Positions 58,909 through 64,000 of a DNA stretch of 64,000 nt are shown here, piece after piece. The position numbers were made by a program, and so were the translations under genes. Source of the stretch: CAWJAP01 sp963834365 (GTDB taxonomy: Bacteria; Acidobacteriota; Vicinamibacteria; Vicinamibacterales; Vicinamibacteraceae); the NCBI GenBank assembly GCA_963834365.1, contig CAWIBS010000024.1:1-64000 (forward strand), given 5' to 3'. Position 1 is the first letter of the stretch. Each line of letters opens with the position of its first letter. The notes under the pieces are model-generated. The model had not been told where the DNA came from. It worked only from the letters and a program-made list of their open reading frames with translations, and did not search any database.

Positions 58909-59160
58909 TCAGTCCCGCGGAGCGCGCCCGACGTGGATGTTCCCTGAAAGCACGTCGCGCTCAGCGGCGCGCCCACGCAGCCGGTCGTGCCTGGTATCGT
59001 CTGAAATTCCACGTGCACCGCGGCTCCGACGCGCCACCCGAACAGGACGGTGCCGTCCAGCACGGGCCGCACCCGTGTCGCCGCTTGTCCCGCCCCGAAC
59101 CACCCCGATGAAAAGATGGTGAGCCGCAGGTGAATCGATCCGACAGCGAGGCCGGTCGGT
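58909..59160 (-). pseudogene. remnant of the 3.3-kb secreted-protein family
   Basis: Three successive frames give HHLFIGVVRGGTSGDTGAA, LDGTVLFGWRVGAAVHVEFQ with GCVGAPLSATCFQG, and NIHVGRAPRD with TGA at the end. Aligned with the protein at 3323-3919, the GWR-GA-V-V core, the two cysteines, GAP and the APRD terminus all match. The signal peptide and N-terminal half are missing. Like its paralogue, it is beside a propeller kinase gene. Confidence 0.65.
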
Positions 59161-59165
59161 GTCGG

Positions 59166-59657
59166 CTATGTCAGTTCCTTCGGCCGCCAGTGGCGCAAAA
59201 GCGTCCCTCGGGTTGACGGTTTGAGATCGCGCCATCGATTGATCGGCAGGACAATCTGTGCGAGGGCGGCGGTCGGCAGGTCCTGCCGATCGCCGGTCAG
59301 CTGCGCGACCAGTTCCTCGAGTCCGGGATTGTGCCCGACGATCATCACGGTCTCGGCCTTCTCCCGCACTGTTCGCAGCAGCGAGAGGATGTCGGCCGGG
59401 CCAGCCATATATAGATTCTGGTCCAGCAGGATCTCTCCCTCATAGCGAGCCGCCTTCACCACGGCCTCAGCCGTCAGCCGTGCGCGCACCGCGTCGGAGC
59501 TGATGACAACATCGGGTATCAGTCCGTGCTCCCGCACCAGCTCTCCCATCCGCGGCGCATCCCGCCGGCCACGCTCATTCAGCGGTCGCTCATGGTCATC
59601 GAGAGCCGGATCGTTCCAGCTCGACTTCGCGTGCCTGAGAACCAGCAGCGTCTTCAT
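59166..59657 (-). CDS. SixA-type histidine phosphatase
   Basis: A 163-residue member of the histidine phosphatase superfamily from ATG 59657. The RHG-like motif is LLVLRHAKSSWNDP with the catalytic histidine and arginine, followed by HERPLNERGRRDAPRMGE, ISSDAVRARLTAEAV and the second histidine in MIVGHNPGLEELV. SixA enzymes remove phosphate from phosphohistidine on HPt domains or PTS proteins. The target here is unknown. It lies directly upstream of the broken secreted-protein paralogue on the same strand. Confidence 0.85.
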   Translation of the reverse strand: MKTLLVLRHAKSSWNDPALDDHERPLNERGRRDAPRMGELVREHGLIPDVVISSDAVRARLTAEAVVKAARYEGEILLDQNLYMAGPADILSLLRTVREKAETVMIVGHNPGLEELVAQLTGDRQDLPTAALAQIVLPINRWRDLKPSTRGTLLRHWRPKELT

Positions 59658-59915
59658 CCTGGGTAAGATTTGTCGCCTTTGACGGTGTCAGTGTCAATGG
59701 CGTACTCCGTAGTGAAATCTGTTCGCACCTCGCGATTCGCAGCTCCCCCGGCGCCGGCGATTCAACCGACGGGCATCAACTCCAAAGGGAGATCACTCGC
59801 GAGTCGCCGAGCGTTCACCGACGGCTGTCCCTTGGAGCCTGCCGAAGTCGCCGCACGCGATGCGCTGAGGAGCTGCTGAGACGGCCCACTCAGGGCGGCC
59901 CGACGACCGCAACCC

Positions 59916-62654
59916 TCACTGTTCCTTCAACGCCGTCGCGGGGCTCACGTTCATCGCGCGCACTGCGGGGACGAGGGCGGCCAGGCCACCCGCGACGCCG
60001 AGCGTGACCGCCACCAGCGTATAGACCACCGGATCGACGGCGCGAACGTCGAACAGCAGGTGCTCGACGAAGCGGCCGGCGGCCAGGGCGGCCACCGCGC
60101 CGGTGGCAAGGCCCGCCGCCAGGAAGCCACAGGCCTGGCGCATCACCAGGGCCAGCAGGTCGCTGCGCTGCGCGCCGAGCACGGCGCGAATGCCGAGCTC
60201 GCGCCGCCGCTGCACCACGCCGAACGCGAGCAGGCTGTAGAGGCCCACGGCGGCGACGATCAGCGCGAGGCCGCCGAAGACGAGGAACATCGTCGCACCG
60301 AGCTTCCAGGGGTCGAGCAGCTCGTCGACGCGCTCGGACATCGTCTGGACCTGCACGAAGCGCACGTCCGGGGAGAGACCGGCAATGGTCTGGCGGATGG
60401 CGGACGCCGCGGCGTCGGGATCGCCGGTCGACGCGTGACGACGAGCGCCTGCGGTGAGCGAGCGAATCGGTGCGCTGCGCGACAGCGACCGAGATGGTGC
60501 CCTGGTCGGCGAGCCCCGTCGCGCGAAGTCGCGGAAGACGCCGACCACGCGCTGGCACGGCTGCGGCGGGATGCGGCCGGCGTACTGCGCACCCATCGTG
60601 AAGCACTGGCCGATCGGATCGCGACCGGGCCAGACCGTGCGGACGAACGTCTCGCTGACCATCCCGACCGGCTCGGCGCCCTTCACGTAGTCTTCGGCCT
60701 GGAAGGAGCGGCCCCGGACCACCGGCACCCCGAGCGTTTCGAAGAAGCCTTCGCTGCCCGATGTAGAGAAAGGGGCCACCGTCGGGCAGGTCGTCGATGA
60801 TGGCGCCGCCGGGCGTGCTGATGCCGCCAGGTCCGCTGTAGCCGCCAAAGGCAATCGTCGCCTCCATCGACAGCGCGGCACGCTGCACGCCGGGCACGGC
60901 CGACGCGCGTGTCAGGGCTTCGCGGTAGAGCGCATCGCGCCGCGCGGCCTCCAGGCCCGGCTGCCCTTCGATGTCGAGCCACGAGGACGCGCTGCGCGTC
61001 GAATCCGACGTCGGCGTGCGCGGCGCGATAGAGGCTGCGGACGAACAGGCCGGCGCCGACGAGCAGCACCACCGAGAGCGCGGTTTGCGCCACCATCGAG
61101 CGCGCTGCGAAGCGGCGAGCGCGCGGCTCGAGCCGCCGCGGCTCGCCGCATCCAGGCCTCGGAGGCCGAGGCCCGGCTCGCCTGCAGCGCGGGCAGGAGT
61201 GCCCGCCGCCAGGATGGTGACCGCCGCCGTGCCGAGATTGAACAGCAGCACGCGAATCCCGGCACCCGACGAACCGAAGTCGATATCCGGCAGGAACGAC
61301 CGCGCCAGGGCTCCCGACCAGCGGGCGACCACGAACGCGGCCGCCGCGCCGGCCGTCGCGAGCAGCACCGCTTCGGCCAGCACGAGCATCACGAGACGGC
61401 CGCGTGGCGCGCCGAGCGCCGCCCGCACCGCGAGCTCGCGGCGCATCTGGATGCCGCGCGTCAGCAGCAGGTTCGCGACGTTCGCGCAGGCAATCAACAG
61501 GACGATGGCGCTCACGACCGGCGAGCCAGAGCGAGACCGAAGCCGTCTTCGACGGGTTCGGGCCGTCGCGCGGTCACGAGCGAGACGCGGTACAGGCACG
61601 CCGGCCCCTTTGACAGGTACGGCTTCGCCGCCGCGCCGCTCGACCTCGCGGCGTGCGCTCACATGCGCGGTCGTCATCTGTGCGTCCGCGGCCTCGTCGC
61701 TCACGCCCGGCCTCAGCCGGATCAGCGTGCTCGCCCACCACCACGTCCGCGTCTTCGAATGCGTTCCTGCCATTTTCGAGGGTCATCGCGGTCCTGAGCG
61801 GCACCCATGCATCGATGGGTCGCAGGTCCGCGCCCGTGAACCCGGCGGGGCGCAACGCCAATCGACTTGATACTCGCCGTGCCGAGCTCCAGCGCCTGCC
61901 CGACGATCCGGGGATCGCCGCCGAGCTCGCGCCTCCCAGAACGATTCGCTCAGCACGACCGTCGGCGTCGCGCCCGGCTCGGTCTTCGTCGGCTCGATAG
62001 AACCGGCCGAGCCGCGGCTGGACACCGAGTGCGGGAAAGAACGAGGCCTCGGCGAACTGCACGCGGATTTCGGCGGGCGTCGGCGCCCCGCGCCCAGCGT
62101 CATCTGCCGCGGCTGCGTGAAGGCGGACACCGATTCGAGCGCCGGCAGGCTGCGCAGGTCGTCGATGTCCGGATACGTGAGGTTGCGGGCGAAGGCGGTC
62201 AGGGACAGCGTCGGGCCGATTGGCGTAGACGAGCCGCAGCCGATCCGCGTCGACGAGATGGTCGGGCGGCGCGCAGCAGCAGCCGATCGACGATGTCGAA
62301 CATCGTCGCGTTGGCGCCGATGCCGAGTGCCAGCATCAGGACCACGGCGACGGTGACGCCGGGGGTCGCGCCGGAGGCCCCTCGCTGCGTGACGGAGGTT
62401 CTGCCACATCGTGTCCGAGGATCATGCGTCGTGCCTTTCGTCGAAGGTCCGCCCGATCGATCCGGGCGAGGGTGTGCTGGTAGCCGGCGGCGGTCGCCGA
62501 ACCGCCGCTCCGCCTCGAGCCTGCCTGCGGTCGGGCGACCAGCCCTGAGCGACGAGCGACTCGATGGCTTCCGTCGAAATGGAACTCGAGCTCGGCGTCA
62601 ATCTCGCCTCCGGCGGGTCAGCGGCGATGGCGAGCGGCGGCGTCCGGCGGTCAT
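59916..62654 (-). pseudogene. ADOP-family ABC permease with many frameshifts
   Basis: The start at 62654 overlaps the PadR stop by ATGA. A prefix domain is read across frames (EIDAELEFHFD, ESLVAQGWSP, EAERRFGDRRR), then MacB_PCD/FtsX parts: TVAVVLMLALGIGANATMFD, LIACANVANLLLTRGIQM with RRELAVRAALGAPRGRLVML, MVAQTALSVVLLVGAGLFVR, FFETLGVPVVRGRSFQAEDY and GLYSLLAFGVVQRRRELGIR. The end reads VRAMNVSPATALKEQ at 59916. At least eight frame changes are needed. Within each frame the sequence stays well conserved and free of stops, which points more to indel error or very recent decay than to an old pseudogene. Confidence 0.75.
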
Positions 62655-62985
62655 GTCAGGCGTCCTGTCTTGCGGCGATCACGCGTGAAGACCGCGTCGG
62701 AAAACTGCTCCAGCTGCCGCTCGCCGCTGCGGAGCTGTTGGCGTCCCTTCAGCCGTCAGGCGGTAGTACTTCGCCCGCCGGCCCTTCGGCGACGTCCGCC
62801 ACTCGTGATCGAGCCAGCCGCGTCCTTCCATGCGGTGCAGCGAGGCGTAGAGCGCGCCGTCCTCGATCCGGATGGTGTCGCCGCGTCACGCGGCGGATCC
62901 AGTCCACGACGTCGTAGCCGTGGAGCGGCCCGTCGGCAAGGGCCTTCAGGACGAGGAGGTCGAGCGTGCCCTGGATGAAATTCAT
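62651..62985 (-). CDS. PadR-family regulator (two frameshifts)
   Basis: From ATG 62985: MNFIQGTLDLLVLKALADGP, LHGYDVVDWIRRVTR; after a frame change near 62885, TIRIEDGALYASLHRMEGRG and KGRRAKYYRLTAEG; after another near 62750, RQQLRSGERQLEQFSDAVF to the stop at 62651. This is the complete PadR winged helix with its C-terminal helix, ~110 residues. It overlaps the permease start by four bases, the usual PadR-permease operon. It should repress that operon until a ligand binds. Confidence 0.78.
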
Positions 62986-63032
62986 GCCGTCTGTGACCGT
63001 TGACCACACATATTGTGGCCAAGCCTACACCA

Positions 63033-64000
63033 TCAGACGGGATTAGGGCTCGGAAGGTTCGGGTGGCGCCGCCTTAGCGGCGCAGCCGAGCTCTGATGTG
63101 GGGGAGCTGAACGGATCAATCTTGCCTGAGCGCCGTCGACCGGGTCGATCCGTCCGGCGCGCAGCGCAGGAATCAGCGCCGCACATGCACATGCCGTGAC
63201 GATGCAGAGCAGGCTGGCGGCGTAGGCGACCGGATCGAAGAGACGCACGGCCGACCCGATTTGCGCTGCCAAAGGCGTCGCCAGGAGCGCGGCGCCGAGC
63301 GCGGCCGTGAGGCTGCTGCCGAGGAGCAGCCCGATGCCGACGGGACGAGCCGACTGTGACAGCACGAGCGCGCCGATGCTTTGCCTGGTCGCGCCAAGCG
63401 CCATCCGCACGCCGATCTCCCTGGTGCGTTGCTCGACGAGATACGACAGCACGCTGAACAGGCCCGACAAGGTCAGCAGAAGCGCCAGCGCTCCAAGCAC
63501 CAGCGTGAGCCAGAACGGAATCCCCAGAAGATACGCTTCCATGCGCGCGATGGTCCGCAGCGTGGAGACCTCGCCCATGTTCGGATCGATCGCCGCGAGC
63601 CGGCCGACGAGTACATGGCGCGCGCGTTCGGAATCGCCGCGCACACGCATTGTCAGCGACGTCCTGGCCGCCTCGGCGCCGATGGGGACGTAGACGCCAG
63701 CCCCCGCGGCTCTCACGCCGCCCAACCGAAAGCCGGCCACGTTCCGAGCAATGCCGACGACGACACGAGTGCGCGAGAGAAGCGGCGGGGCATCCGGCTC
63801 CTGTCCTTCACTGTTCGGGTCCGGCTCGAGTCGCAGGACCTGCCCGACTGCGTCGCGACCCGGCCACAGCTGGCGCGCGATGCTTTCCGATACGACCGCC
63901 ACCGCGGCCCCTGCGGTCCGCTCGGCCTGCGTGAAGCCGCGTCCGCGGACGACATCGATGCCGAGGACGCTGAAGTATTCCGGCGAGACAAACTTGTACG
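63033..64000 (-). CDS. ADOP-family ABC permease, C-terminal part
   Basis: The frame is open to the window edge, so the start lies beyond 64000. Visible are the second periplasmic domain (YFSVLGIDVVRGRGFTQAE, SIARQLWPGRDAVGQVLRLE) and the last FtsX helices (LLTLSGLFSVLSYLVEQRTR, EIGVRMALGATRQSIGALVL). Family proteins end soon after PALRAGRIDPVDAL. Here one extra base near 63130 carries the frame past the expected TGA at 63116-63118 to 63033, adding ~30 unrelated residues. It lies upstream of the PadR gene on the same strand. Confidence 0.82.
   Translation of the reverse strand, partial: YKFVSPEYFSVLGIDVVRGRGFTQAERTAGAAVAVVSESIARQLWPGRDAVGQVLRLEPDPNSEGQEPDAPPLLSRTRVVVGIARNVAGFRLGGVRAAGAGVYVPIGAEAARTSLTMRVRGDSERARHVLVGRLAAIDPNMGEVSTLRTIARMEAYLLGIPFWLTLVLGALALLLTLSGLFSVLSYLVEQRTREIGVRMALGATRQSIGALVLSQSARPVGIGLLLGSSLTAALGAALLATPLAAQIGSAVRLFDPVAYAASLLCIVTACACAALIPALRAGRIDPVDGAQARLIRSAPPHQSSAAPLRRRHPNLPSPNPV
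63066..63083. terminator. hairpin terminator
   Basis: GCGCCGC (63066-63072) pairs perfectly with GCGGCGC (63077-63083) around CTTA. It lies between the permease end (expected stop 63116) and the PadR start at 62985, in the right place to end the permease transcript. No T-tract is present. Confidence 0.5.

Overview
The window looks like a chromosomal segment of an Acidobacteriota bacterium, most likely of the Vicinamibacteria type. Base composition is high in G+C throughout. The gene set is the one typical of that group: serine/threonine kinases carrying TolB/WD40-like propellers, FtsX/MacB-type permeases of the acidobacterial ADOP family in PadR loci, a carboxypeptidase-like/TonB-dependent receptor, DUF1254/DUF1214 proteins, a DUF1080 protein and a sulfatase. 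This assignment is inferred from gene content; no rRNA or complete tRNA gene is present to confirm it.

Layout. 1-7.5 kb: end of an HPS/KGPDC-like gene, a DUF1254/DUF1214 protein, a VapBC-type toxin-antitoxin pair with a palindromic operator, a small secreted protein, then a winged-helix/FHA protein whose stop codon abuts the start of a Ser/Thr kinase with a propeller domain. 7.5-10.6 kb: a mobile-element region with two strong inverted repeats, a 61-residue protein, a serine recombinase interrupted by an in-frame amber codon, and a tRNA 3'-end remnant. 10.6-25.4 kb: hypothetical protein, alpha/beta hydrolase, cupin, phenylacetate-CoA-ligase-like enzyme, TonB-dependent receptor, winged-helix/ATPase regulator, DUF932-like protein, alcohol dehydrogenase, SDR remnant, Na+/H+ antiporter and EamA exporter. 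25.5-39.7 kb: membrane protein, ceramidase-like protein, ATP-grasp enzyme, DUF1080 protein, short UvrA-like protein, cupin remnant, penicillin-acylase-family protein, a DUF1214 remnant beside an intact DUF1254/DUF1214 gene, a recombinase-flank-like repeat and an outer-membrane barrel protein. 39.7-47.8 kb: a 1456-residue coiled-coil Ser/Thr kinase divergent from a PP2C phosphatase, a folded MITE-like element, a LytTR/LytS two-component pair and a secreted protein. 47.9-64 kb: two ADOP permeases around a PadR gene, an arylsulfatase and a sulfatase remnant, a frameshifted propeller kinase, a broken paralogue of the 3.3-kb secreted protein, SixA, a heavily frameshifted PadR/permease pair, and a permease running off the end.

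The main theme is signalling by phosphorylation (three Ser/Thr kinases, an FHA regulator, PP2C, SixA, LytS/LytTR) together with envelope functions (permeases, TonB receptor, secreted hydrolases). Small remnants of genes are scattered between intact genes. A striking property is the number of genes whose homology continues uninterrupted across single-base frame changes, most densely between about 56.5 and 63.1 kb. Either the sequence carries uncorrected indel errors or this is a cluster of recent pseudogenes; coordinates of those genes are given for the whole homologous span.
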